A DNA stretch of 33,098 nucleotides from CAZQGE01 sp964592815 (lineage in GTDB: Bacteria; Bacillota; Clostridia; Christensenellales; CAG-917), in NCBI GenBank assembly GCA_964592815.1, contig CAZQGE010000014.1, positions 1 through 33,098 of the forward strand, in the 5' to 3' direction. The notes beneath the pieces were generated by a model. That model was given only the letters and a program-made list of their open reading frames with translations. It made no database searches and was not told the DNA's origin. Shown piece after piece: positions 1 to 7,392 of this stretch. Both the position numbers and the translations under genes were made by a program. How positions within the stretch are numbered: the first letter of the stretch is position 1; each line of letters opens with the position of its first letter.

Positions 1-12
1 ATAAACTTTTAA

Positions 13-41
13 TTGTAATAAGGTGCTTATTGTGTTACAAT
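13..41 (+). promoter_or_regulatory. Predicted promoter of the DUF2804 gene
   Basis: TTGTAA at 13-18 and TACAAT at 36-41 are separated by 17 bp, matching the housekeeping sigma consensus at 4/6 and 5/6 positions. A transcript would start near 48 and give a leader of about 37 nt that contains the AGGTGA ribosome binding site at 75-80. Confidence 0.5.
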
Positions 42-84
42 TCTAATGTTTGAAAAAAAACTATTAGTAATTTGAGGTGAAGTT

Positions 85-1152
85 ATGAGTAATTATCCAG
101 AGTACATTAGCGAAAAAAGACGCCCCGTTCCAACGCCAAAAAGCATTGTAGAAAATGGACAAGCACACTTTGGCACATTTGAAGATTCTTTTGAGAAATT
201 AAATCTTTTAGATTGCGAACAGCCTTGTGGTTTATTTCTTCCACATTTTATGAATCGCACACGCTTAACCGAATGGGAAGCCTTTGAAATCAATATGGAT
301 GAAGGCGCATTGGTTAGCGCAATTTATAACACAGGTATGATTGGTTTTTCAATTATGGTTTTCTTTGATAAGAAAAAGAACCGCATATTGAGCTGGAAAA
401 ACTTTGTTCCTGGTTGCAAAGCCAAAGTTGCAAAACAACTTGTTGACGGTGTAAGCAGTCTTAAAACAAAAAATTCAGATTTTGTGATTACCAATGATTT
501 GAAAAACGGCAAAGCTCACGCCGTAGGTTTTGCAAAAAACAACAAATTCGGAAAATTTGAAATTGATATGTCGGTAGAAAGATTATCTCCTCCGTCAAAC
601 GTATCCATTCCATTTGGAAAAAACAAGCCGTTATATTCAGAAAAAGACTTTTTCAAAGCCAGCGGATACATTTCAATTAACGGTGAAAAATATGAATCGA
701 AAGACAACACCGTTTCAATAATTGACGACCACAAAGGTTACTACCCCTTCTTTGCTCACTATGATTGGCTGACAACGATGGGCAAACTTGAAATTGATGG
801 AAAGCAACAATTTTTTGCTTTCAACCTTACTCACAATCAATCCATAAACCAAGACGAATACAATGAAAATCTTATTTGGGTTGAAGGCAAGAGTTATCCT
901 CTTCCCCCTGTAAAATTCACGCACAACGAACAAAACCCCAACATTTGGTATGCAAAGGATGAGCACGGTTGTGTGGATATTCGTTTTGAAATTGCAGATG
1001 TATTCAAAATGCCTATTCACGCATTGGTTGTTGACGTAAAATATGATTTGCCATTTGGAAAAATCTATGGTTTCGTAACCGACACAAACGGAAAAAAATA
1101 TGTTGTTGACGGAATGACTGGCATAGGCGAAGACAAAACAACAAGAATGTAA
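85..1152 (+). CDS. DUF2804 family protein
   Basis: A 355-residue soluble protein with no signal peptide or membrane segment. It looks like the DUF2804 family, whose function is unknown: the central block IIDDHKGYYPFFAHYDW (about residues 212-228) and the C-terminal run ending in GMTGIGED are typical of it, as is the many-stranded beta-sheet character. The ATG at 85 is preceded by AGGTGA with 4 nt spacing, so the start is secure. The gene has its own promoter and its own terminator (1171-1198) and faces the next gene, so it is probably monocistronic. Family members are often found near lipid or carbohydrate genes, but nothing here indicates a substrate. The family call is by motif recognition only. 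Confidence 0.72.
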   Translation: MSNYPEYISEKRRPVPTPKSIVENGQAHFGTFEDSFEKLNLLDCEQPCGLFLPHFMNRTRLTEWEAFEINMDEGALVSAIYNTGMIGFSIMVFFDKKKNRILSWKNFVPGCKAKVAKQLVDGVSSLKTKNSDFVITNDLKNGKAHAVGFAKNNKFGKFEIDMSVERLSPPSNVSIPFGKNKPLYSEKDFFKASGYISINGEKYESKDNTVSIIDDHKGYYPFFAHYDWLTTMGKLEIDGKQQFFAFNLTHNQSINQDEYNENLIWVEGKSYPLPPVKFTHNEQNPNIWYAKDEHGCVDIRFEIADVFKMPIHALVVDVKYDLPFGKIYGFVTDTNGKKYVVDGMTGIGEDKTTRM

Positions 1153-1170
1153 AACATTACAATAAATAAC

Positions 1171-1198
1171 AAAAACGCATCTTTACGATGCGTTTTTT
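1171..1198. terminator. Bidirectional rho-independent terminator
   Basis: A 10-bp stem (1172-1181 with 1187-1196) around the loop TTTAC is flanked by A5 on the left and T6 on the right. It can therefore end transcription from both sides. It lies 19 nt after the DUF2804 stop and about 85 nt past the stop of the convergent gene. Confidence 0.85.
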
Positions 1199-1281
1199 CA
1201 TATATCAACTTGTCATTCTGTAAAAAAATCGAATATAGCATATTATAGTTTGTTTATTTTTCAAGCAAAATTGCATATAAC

Positions 1282-2004
1282 TTATTTTACAACAAGAAAC
1301 AATTTTAACGTCTCATCCATCTTATCGATTTCACGCGGACAAAGTTTTGACGATGCCAAAGCATTTTTCACACCCAACCACATTGCACGTATCATAAGCG
1401 TATCCCTGCTGTCCAAAGCCACAGCATAGCCTTCAAGCATAAGCATAAGCTCTGCCCTTATGCCATCGTCAACGTTTGTTTCTTGAACGGCTTTTACAAA
1501 AGCAATCAACAAATATTCCGTCTGTTTTTGAAGTCCTTGAGATGCAAATTCTATAATGCGTTCAGGCTCGGGAGCTTCATCTTCAACGCCTGATACCACC
1601 ATATCTACAAGTGCTAGTTTGAAGGGTTCAAGCACCTTTTCATAAAAAAGTTGGTAACTTTCCTGCTTTGAAGCGGCGGGGTAATACTGACCTGCAAAAG
1701 TTACGACGTCCATAAGACCGCTGTCAAAATCTACAAGCATACCCGAAACTAGAGCCACCATAGTTTTTTTTAATTTTGGAAGTCTTAAAAGATGCCTATC
1801 ATTGATATTAACAAACGCCCTCTTTTTCTCTGTTTCATAATCAAAATTTTGATTGCAAAGCGTCAGAGTTTGTCTGAATTCCGAATAAAATGCTAAGCAC
1901 CGCAAAAGGCTCTTTAATTTTTTGTCAACCATTATAAGACTTGCACCGTGCAAATCTTCCATAACAGACACCAAAGCCTCAATTCCTTCGCCGTTATATT
2001 CCAT
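1282..2004 (-). CDS. Unrecognised all-helical protein, 240 aa
   Basis: I do not recognise this protein. It is soluble and almost wholly alpha-helical by composition, with no signal peptide, no membrane segment and no cysteine pairs. It has two acidic stretches (one reading GVEDEAPEPERII). The frame is open nine codons further upstream from a TTG, but the ATG at 2004 is preceded by GGAGG with 5 nt spacing, which fixes the start there. An extended -10 promoter (2022-2050) lies directly upstream and would give a leader of about 11 nt. It is transcribed divergently from the response regulator, so it could belong to the same regulatory unit, although no sequence feature proves that. Confidence 0.75.
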   Translation of the reverse strand: MEYNGEGIEALVSVMEDLHGASLIMVDKKLKSLLRCLAFYSEFRQTLTLCNQNFDYETEKKRAFVNINDRHLLRLPKLKKTMVALVSGMLVDFDSGLMDVVTFAGQYYPAASKQESYQLFYEKVLEPFKLALVDMVVSGVEDEAPEPERIIEFASQGLQKQTEYLLIAFVKAVQETNVDDGIRAELMLMLEGYAVALDSRDTLMIRAMWLGVKNALASSKLCPREIDKMDETLKLFLVVK

Positions 2005-2021
2005 AGCTGCCTCCAATGCAA

Positions 2022-2050
2022 ATCTTAGCAAACATTTATGAAAAAATCAA
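2022..2050 (-). promoter_or_regulatory. Extended -10 promoter for the 240-aa gene
   Basis: On the minus strand TTGATT (2050-2045) and TAAGAT (2027-2022) are 17 bp apart, and a TGC directly before the -10 makes it an extended -10 promoter. Transcription would start near 2015, only about 11 nt before the ATG, so the GGAGG lies at the very 5' end of the message. Confidence 0.55.
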
Positions 2051-2131
2051 GATATATAAATCTATTGCTCACCTAAGGAGTTATAAACGCCTTAAAATTT
2101 CTTTATAAAGGGCGCAAAGTATCTTTTGGCA

Positions 2132-2159
2132 TTGAAATCATTAAAATCTATGTTAAAAT
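2132..2159 (+). promoter_or_regulatory. Extended -10 promoter of the two-component operon
   Basis: TTGAAA (2132-2137) and TAAAAT (2154-2159) have a 16-bp spacer, with TGT directly before the -10 element (extended -10). The AAAGGGG at 2177-2183 is the ribosome binding site, 6 nt before the ATG of the response regulator. Confidence 0.6.
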
Positions 2160-2189
2160 AAACAAGATAAATGCAAAAAGGGGTTAAAA

Positions 2190-2882
2190 ATGCACAAAAT
2201 TCTACTTGCCGAAGATGACGGCGACATTGTAAAGTTGATAAAACTCTATCTTGAAAACGAAGGCTTTGAAGTTACGTGGGCAAGCGACGGGAAAATAGCT
2301 TACGATTATTTTTGCAACCAAACTTTCGACTTGCTTATTTTGGACATTATGATGCCAAATATGGACGGCTATCAACTCACAAGATTAGTGCGCGAAAAAA
2401 GCAATGTCCCAATTATTATAGTTTCAGCAGCGCATATGGACAGCAACAAAATTTTAGGTTTGAATTTGGGTGCAGACGACTATTTGGTCAAACCATTCAA
2501 TCCGTTGGAGCTTGTTGCAAGAGTAAATGCACTTTTAAGACGTTTTAACAATCTCACTTCAAAAGACAGTTTACACGACGGAAAACTTCAACTTGGTGAA
2601 TTATTGTTGGATACACATATGCTTTCTCTTGAGAAAAACGGTGTTCCGATAACCTTAACCGCAACTGAATACAAAATTTTGGTTATGCTTATGAAGAACC
2701 CTGGCAGAGTTTATACAAAAATGCAAATATACGAGGAAGTTAACGGCGATTATTTTCAATCTGACGACAACACTATGATGGTGCATATCTCAAATCTCCG
2801 TGATAAAATTGAAGAAGACCCAAAAAATCCAAAATATATCAAGACCATTCGAGGATTAGGCTACAAAATTGAAAAATTCTAA
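2190..2882 (+). CDS. OmpR/PhoB-family response regulator
   Basis: A 230-residue transcription factor of normal family length. Residues 1-120 form a receiver domain: acidic pair E8/D9, phospho-acceptor D52 in LLILDIMMP, switch residue S79 in place of the commoner Thr, and K101 in the KPF motif. Residues about 130-230 form an OmpR-type winged helix with the usual TATEYKIL, VYTKMQIYEEV and IKTIRGLGYKIE blocks. Phosphorylation by the sensor kinase encoded immediately downstream (reading frames overlap by 14 bp) would let it bind DNA as a dimer. Its regulon cannot be read from the sequence; the lipoprotein gene after the kinase and the divergent 240-aa gene are the nearest candidates. Confidence 0.93.
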   Translation: MHKILLAEDDGDIVKLIKLYLENEGFEVTWASDGKIAYDYFCNQTFDLLILDIMMPNMDGYQLTRLVREKSNVPIIIVSAAHMDSNKILGLNLGADDYLVKPFNPLELVARVNALLRRFNNLTSKDSLHDGKLQLGELLLDTHMLSLEKNGVPITLTATEYKILVMLMKNPGRVYTKMQIYEEVNGDYFQSDDNTMMVHISNLRDKIEEDPKNPKYIKTIRGLGYKIEKF

Positions 2883-4455
2883 AAAAAGCAAAAATCTAAC
2901 AATAAGCCCAGATTTTACGTCGTTGCTCACAAAAAGTTACGTCATTTTTTCTTTGATTGTATTATTGTTTGTTTCAGGTATGTTTATTTTGGCAAATTTT
3001 TTGTTATCATCTCCAAAAATTAAGTGGTTTGGATATGACATAACAAATTACAGAGATGTTTTATACAGTGGCAATTTCTCAAAACTGCCAATTACAAGCC
3101 TTGTTGGCGACGGATTTGTTGAGATATACGACGTCAACGGCAACTTAAAGTTTTCATCAAACAGTTCTTCACACGACTACACTCTTGGTGAAATTGATAT
3201 GATATCCGAATTTACCAAAAACGAAACGGTAACTGTCAAAGAATTTGAAACCCAAGTTGGTGCAAAACAGTATCTTGTCAGCAAAAATTTCAGCAATAAC
3301 GGGCAAACAACAAGTTTATATATGCTTTTAAGTGAAGAATTTTCAATCATTCAGACCAATTTTGATACGTTAAAATCAAAGTTAACGTACAAGGAATTTC
3401 AAGCTCTAACCTTCAATGCAAAAAACAGCACCTCTCTAACAAAATATTCATTTTCAGCATCTGACGGCAAAACCTACACAGCGATTATGCTGGATACAAC
3501 TTTGCGAAAAAATAAAGCACCTATTTTAATCATTACTTTTACCGCCGTAGCTATTTTTGTTATATATATAATAATGTTGTTCTTATTTCTCAAAATGATA
3601 ACAAAACTTGTCAGAATTCCTCTAAACGACTTAGAAATTGGTATGTATCGTTTTTCTATTGGAAATTATCGCCAAAAGCTAAACTATAAAGGCACGCGCG
3701 AGTTTGAAACCATAACGCACAGTTTTAACGATATGGTTGACATTTTAGAGCAAAATAAGCACGAAAAAGAAGTGCTTGAAGAAGATAAAAACAGAATTTT
3801 AGCTGGTTTATCACACGACTTAAAAACGCCAATTACTGTTATTCAAGGTTTTGCAAAAGCGCTCAACGACGGAATGGTGAGGCAAGAGGACGTTAAAAAA
3901 TATCTTGAAACAATCGAAACAAAATCTGAATACATGTCAGAATTGATAAATAAAATTTACGATTACAGCAAATTAGACCACCCCGATTTCAAAGTCGAAA
4001 ATAAAAAAACGGATATTGTTGAATTTACAAGACAATATTTTGCGAATAAATATGACGAATTTTTGTTGCGAGGTTTTAAGCTAAGCATTGAATTGCCAGA
4101 ACACCCCGTTTACGCATTGATAGACAAGCACGAATATCCCAGAGTTTACGACAATATAGTTTCAAACTTTATGAAGCACAACGACACAGGGACAACGTTT
4201 GCAGTTGATATATCTGATAACGGAGAAAACATAATAATTTCATTAGCTGACAACGGCAAAGGTATACCTGAAAATCTAAAAGAAAATTTGTTCAAACCAT
4301 TTGCAGTTGGCGACGCATCACGCAATACAAAAGGCTCGGGATTAGGGCTTGCAATATGCAAACGCATAGTTGAAATGTGCAACGGAACAATTTTGTTTAC
4401 CTCAAACGACGAATACAAAACGGTTTTTGAAATTACGCTGCCAAGCGCATCCTAA
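2869..4455 (+). CDS. Membrane sensor histidine kinase
   Basis: A 528-residue sensor kinase paired with the preceding regulator. Layout: short basic cytoplasmic tail, TM1 about 24-46, an extracytoplasmic sensor region of about 170 residues, TM2 about 217-243, HAMP about 244-297, then the H-box with phosphorylated H316 (LSHDLKTP), N-box around N433, G1 motif D461-G463-G465, F-box LFKPF and G2 motif GSGLGL. All catalytic motifs are present. The start is a TTG at 2869 lying inside the end of the regulator gene, with TTAGG 8 nt upstream; the first internal ATG would fall within TM1, so TTG is the better start. The sensor region is not a domain I recognise and its signal is unknown. Confidence 0.92.
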   Translation: MKNSKKSKNLTISPDFTSLLTKSYVIFSLIVLLFVSGMFILANFLLSSPKIKWFGYDITNYRDVLYSGNFSKLPITSLVGDGFVEIYDVNGNLKFSSNSSSHDYTLGEIDMISEFTKNETVTVKEFETQVGAKQYLVSKNFSNNGQTTSLYMLLSEEFSIIQTNFDTLKSKLTYKEFQALTFNAKNSTSLTKYSFSASDGKTYTAIMLDTTLRKNKAPILIITFTAVAIFVIYIIMLFLFLKMITKLVRIPLNDLEIGMYRFSIGNYRQKLNYKGTREFETITHSFNDMVDILEQNKHEKEVLEEDKNRILAGLSHDLKTPITVIQGFAKALNDGMVRQEDVKKYLETIETKSEYMSELINKIYDYSKLDHPDFKVENKKTDIVEFTRQYFANKYDEFLLRGFKLSIELPEHPVYALIDKHEYPRVYDNIVSNFMKHNDTGTTFAVDISDNGENIIISLADNGKGIPENLKENLFKPFAVGDASRNTKGSGLGLAICKRIVEMCNGTILFTSNDEYKTVFEITLPSAS

Positions 4456-4544
4456 CAACAAAATCCTTTCGCAGACCTAACAATCTAATGCCATGCATAA
4501 CCAAAATAAATCGTTTCTAAATTTTTTTTAAGTTTCGGTTTACC

Positions 4545-4570
4545 ATATTTTTATATTGCGAAAATATAAT
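4545..4570 (+). promoter_or_regulatory. Candidate promoter and inverted repeat before the RsgI-domain lipoprotein
   Basis: A perfect TATAAT lies at 4565-4570 but no good -35 is found at 16-18 bp; the nearest is TTTACC at 4539-4544, 20 bp away. The -10 overlaps one arm of the inverted repeat ATATTTT (4545-4551) / AAAATAT (4561-4567). A promoter with a poor -35 and an overlapping repeat would suit activation by a regulator, possibly the neighbouring response regulator. That link is inference, and AT-rich repeats occur by chance. Confidence 0.35.
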
Positions 4571-4602
4571 GACAACAGAAGATAAAAATCGGAGGTAGGA
4601 AT

Positions 4603-6081
4603 ATGAAAAAATCAACCAAAATATCATTGACGTCTATTGCGGCAGTTTTGGTTTTAGTAATGGCTCTAAGCGTAGTTTTGGTAGCTTGTTCAAATAACAC
4701 GCCCGAAGTTGCAAAAGCAGAGTCGTTTGTTACAGTTGATATAAACCCGTCAATAGAACTTGTTCTCGACCAAAATAACGTGGTAATGAGCGCAACGGCT
4801 GGTAATGCCGATGCAGAAGTTTTGCTTTATAACGCAGACGGAATTGTTGGAGCAAAAGTTGACGTTGCCGTACAACGTTTGGCAACTCTTGCTGTTGAAT
4901 TGAAATATACCAAAGAAAGCAACAACGTCAGCGTAACCGTATCAGGAAAAACAGACGCTTCCGCGAATTCAATTTATAATACGGTAAAAACTTCTCTTGA
5001 AAGCGTAATAACAAATTGCAGCGTTGAACACGCCATTGATATTGTTCTTGAAAAAGAAGTTGCTGCATTAAAATTGCAATACGCAAGCAACGCAAACGTC
5101 CAAGCATTGACAGTTGACCGCTATCGTCTTATCCGTTCTGCAATGTTTGCAAAAGCTGACTTGACTTTTGAACAAGCCGTACAGCTTTCAAATGCAGAAC
5201 TTGCGGACATTGTTAAAAATCAAAAACAAGCATTGAAAGCTAAAGTCAACAATGCAAGCCTAATTGCAGTACAAAATGCTCAAAAGTCTTATGAAATTGC
5301 AAAACAAATAGCCCTTGACAGCGCATATCTTTCTTTGTATGCACAAGCTGACGTAGCAGCACTCAGTCGTTTGAACACTCTTCCTCTTGAATACGTTGCG
5401 TGGCACACCGCTGAACTTTCAATGAAACAAGCATATCAACTCAGCAAGGATACTTGGTTGGATAGAGAACTTACAAATGAGCAAGCAAACCAAATAGCAA
5501 TTGCGCTCTTTGACACAAAAACTGAGCAAGATGCATTTTTAGCAGGTGCAAAAAATGAAAATGACAAATACACAAAACAATCTGTGTTGCAATACGTCAA
5601 CAAGTATTACCGCAACCTTGCAGAAGTAGAACGTCAAGCGTTTATGGATAAGTACGGAACAGTTATGAACACAATAAGCGACCTTAACTTTGAAGCAAAT
5701 GTTGACATAAACTCAGATTTTGGCAGTATTAAAGCTCAAATAAATTTGTCTGGTTTAGGCGCAATCGTAACTTCTACTTTCCAAACTTGTGCTAACGTTG
5801 TTTTGAACACGTTGGGAATTACAAAAGACATCACGTATTCAACTTTCGAAGAAAAAATTGCCTATGTTGAAACTCAAACCGCAACAATCAAAGCTGAACT
5901 TATCAATGCAATGACAAGCGAAGAAAAACAATACGTTGCCGAATTGCAAAGCAATATCGGAACAAAAATTCAAACCGCAGAAAATAATTATAATCAAGCG
6001 TTGAACCAAGCAAAAACAGAAGCTAAAAATTGGTTGCAAAATCAACAAAACCAAAGACGTCAACAAGGCGGAAAAGCATAA
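4603..6081 (+). CDS. Lipoprotein with RsgI-like middle domain and helical C-terminus
   Basis: A 492-residue secreted lipoprotein. The signal peptide (1-28) ends in the lipobox LVAC with C29 as the lipidated residue. Residues about 40-135 match the RsgI-like middle domain of anti-sigma factors: FVTVDINPSIELVLD, the N-V-V-x-S-A turn and the VAVQRLATLAVE helix. The N48-P49 peptide bond corresponds to the autoproteolysis site known in RsgI proteins. The cytoplasmic sigma-binding domain and transmembrane segment of true RsgI proteins are missing. The rest (about 140-492) is Ala/Gln/Lys-rich and helical, ending in a probable coiled coil with a basic Gln-rich tail. The ATG has a GGAGG with about 7 nt spacing. 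It follows the two-component genes after 147 nt and may be regulated by or sensed with them, which is inference. Confidence 0.78.
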   Translation: MKKSTKISLTSIAAVLVLVMALSVVLVACSNNTPEVAKAESFVTVDINPSIELVLDQNNVVMSATAGNADAEVLLYNADGIVGAKVDVAVQRLATLAVELKYTKESNNVSVTVSGKTDASANSIYNTVKTSLESVITNCSVEHAIDIVLEKEVAALKLQYASNANVQALTVDRYRLIRSAMFAKADLTFEQAVQLSNAELADIVKNQKQALKAKVNNASLIAVQNAQKSYEIAKQIALDSAYLSLYAQADVAALSRLNTLPLEYVAWHTAELSMKQAYQLSKDTWLDRELTNEQANQIAIALFDTKTEQDAFLAGAKNENDKYTKQSVLQYVNKYYRNLAEVERQAFMDKYGTVMNTISDLNFEANVDINSDFGSIKAQINLSGLGAIVTSTFQTCANVVLNTLGITKDITYSTFEEKIAYVETQTATIKAELINAMTSEEKQYVAELQSNIGTKIQTAENNYNQALNQAKTEAKNWLQNQQNQRRQQGGKA

Positions 6082-6104
6082 TTTATGCAACAACTCTAAA
6101 AATC

Positions 6105-6140
6105 AATAAAGACGGCTTAATGCCGTCTTTATTTTTATGC
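6105..6140. terminator. Rho-independent terminator after the RsgI-domain lipoprotein
   Basis: A perfect 12-bp stem (6105-6116 with 6122-6133) around the loop TTAAT is followed by a T-rich tail. It lies 23 nt after the stop. On the minus strand it is followed by GATTTTT, so it may also catch transcripts from degV, although it is about 150 nt beyond that gene. The intervening bases are T-rich with nothing else recognisable. Confidence 0.88.
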
Positions 6141-6280
6141 TTTTTTTGTCAATTTGTTCTTATATGTTATTTTTATTTTTTAACCCAATTTATTCTTTTC
6201 ATTGATTTCTCAAATTCTGTTGTTCTTTATTGTTACTTTCTCTTTTGTTACTTAAAAAAGCAAATTTGATTTTATCTTTT

Positions 6281-7171
6281 TTAGTTTTCGCCATTTTCAG
6301 CTGTTGACTTTCTCTTTTTCCCAAAATAATAAACAACCAATGCGCTGTAACCAGAGTTTCCTGCAACAAGTTTATTGATAAGGCAATACCTGATTTCCTT
6401 GTTTGGAGCAAGTTCAGCAATTTTTGTGCCAAATTCTTTTGCTTCATCAAGCAAACCCGTGTGACCAATCATAATAAAGTCGTTTTTGTCATCAATATAG
6501 TTCTCTCTGAACGCTTTTGACATTTCTTGAATAGCCTTTTTGCGTCCCATAGCTTTTGCCACCACTCCGACTTTACCTTTATCCGTAATTTCCAAAACTG
6601 GTTTTAAGTTGACTATTGCGCCCAACAAGGCTTGCAAAGTGCTTATTCTGCCACTATGCTTGATGTTTGCAAGGTCGTTAACAATAAACGTATGATGGAC
6701 ACTCGTTCTGTTTTCTTCCAACCAAGCAACAACTTCTTCAATAGATTTGCCTTTCTTTTGAAGTTGCCAAGCGCGATAAACCAACAAACCTTCACCGCCA
6801 CCACCGCTGAGCGAGTCAATAACAAAGATTTTTCTATCTGGATATTTGGTTTTTAGTTCCGCCGTAATTGCTGAAATATTATCATAACTTCCAGACATAC
6901 CTGATGAGAAACTTATGTAGAGCAAGTCGTTGCCACGATTTAAGACTTCTTCAAACGCTTTGCTTGCCGTATATTGGTTAATTTGAGACGTCTTAATCAT
7001 ATGACCCATTTTTAATTCTTGATAGTAATCCAAAATTGGATACTCATCATCGTTTACATATTCTTTACCGCCGATTGTAAATGGAAAGCATAATCTAGTT
7101 ATAGGATTTTCTTCATAAAAACCGTCGTAAAGGTCTGCGGTGTTATCCGTTACAATTTCAAATTTATTCAT
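6281..7171 (-). CDS. degV: DegV family fatty-acid-binding protein
   Basis: A 296-residue cytoplasmic protein of normal DegV length. The family motifs are clear: VTDNTADL at the N-terminus, KTSQIN, the loop YISFSSGMSGSYDN, the glycine-rich SGGGGEG segment, HSGRIS, and KPVLEITDKGKV. DegV (FakB-like) proteins hold a single fatty acid; in organisms with a FakA kinase they present it for phosphorylation. No fakA partner is in this window. The ribosome binding site AGGAAGGG precedes the ATG by 4-5 nt. A minus-strand promoter with extended -10 lies at 7214-7242, so the gene is probably transcribed alone. Which fatty acid it carries cannot be told from sequence. Confidence 0.93.
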   Translation of the reverse strand: MNKFEIVTDNTADLYDGFYEENPITRLCFPFTIGGKEYVNDDEYPILDYYQELKMGHMIKTSQINQYTASKAFEEVLNRGNDLLYISFSSGMSGSYDNISAITAELKTKYPDRKIFVIDSLSGGGGEGLLVYRAWQLQKKGKSIEEVVAWLEENRTSVHHTFIVNDLANIKHSGRISTLQALLGAIVNLKPVLEITDKGKVGVVAKAMGRKKAIQEMSKAFRENYIDDKNDFIMIGHTGLLDEAKEFGTKIAELAPNKEIRYCLINKLVAGNSGYSALVVYYFGKKRKSTAENGEN

Positions 7172-7213
7172 ATTACCCTTCCTTATTCGCCGAAATATCC
7201 TCCGACAGTTGTA

Positions 7214-7242
7214 ATGTTATCACAATATAAGTTATTTGTCTA
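7214..7242 (-). promoter_or_regulatory. Predicted promoter of degV
   Basis: On the minus strand TAGACA (7242-7237; 5/6 match) and TAACAT (7219-7214) are 17 bp apart, with TGA directly before the -10 as an extended element. The expected start near 7207 gives a leader of about 35 nt that includes the AGGAAGGG site. Confidence 0.5.
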
Positions 7243-7321
7243 TAAATTGTTATTACTGCATTTATTGCAAAAGTGTACGGTAACAATAGCCCGCTTATGC
7301 CAAAAATCAAGAAATTGGGTA

Positions 7322-7350
7322 TTGCAAAAATCAACTTTTTGATTTAATAT
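7322..7350 (+). promoter_or_regulatory. Weak candidate promoter of the permease gene
   Basis: TTGCAA (7322-7327) and TAATAT (7345-7350) are 17 bp apart, each 4/6 to consensus; an overlapping TATAAA is at 7348-7353. The ribosome binding site AGGAGG is at 7382-7387, 5 nt before the ATG. Confidence 0.35.
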
Positions 7351-7392
7351 AAATACTTAAAAGGTAACTTGATAAGCTAATAGGAGGTTTTT

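Noticed and set aside
6030..6269. Plus-strand open frame across the end of the RsgI-domain lipoprotein gene
   Set aside because: It overlaps the real gene and its terminator hairpin, has a poly-hydrophobic translation from T-rich DNA and lacks a ribosome binding site.
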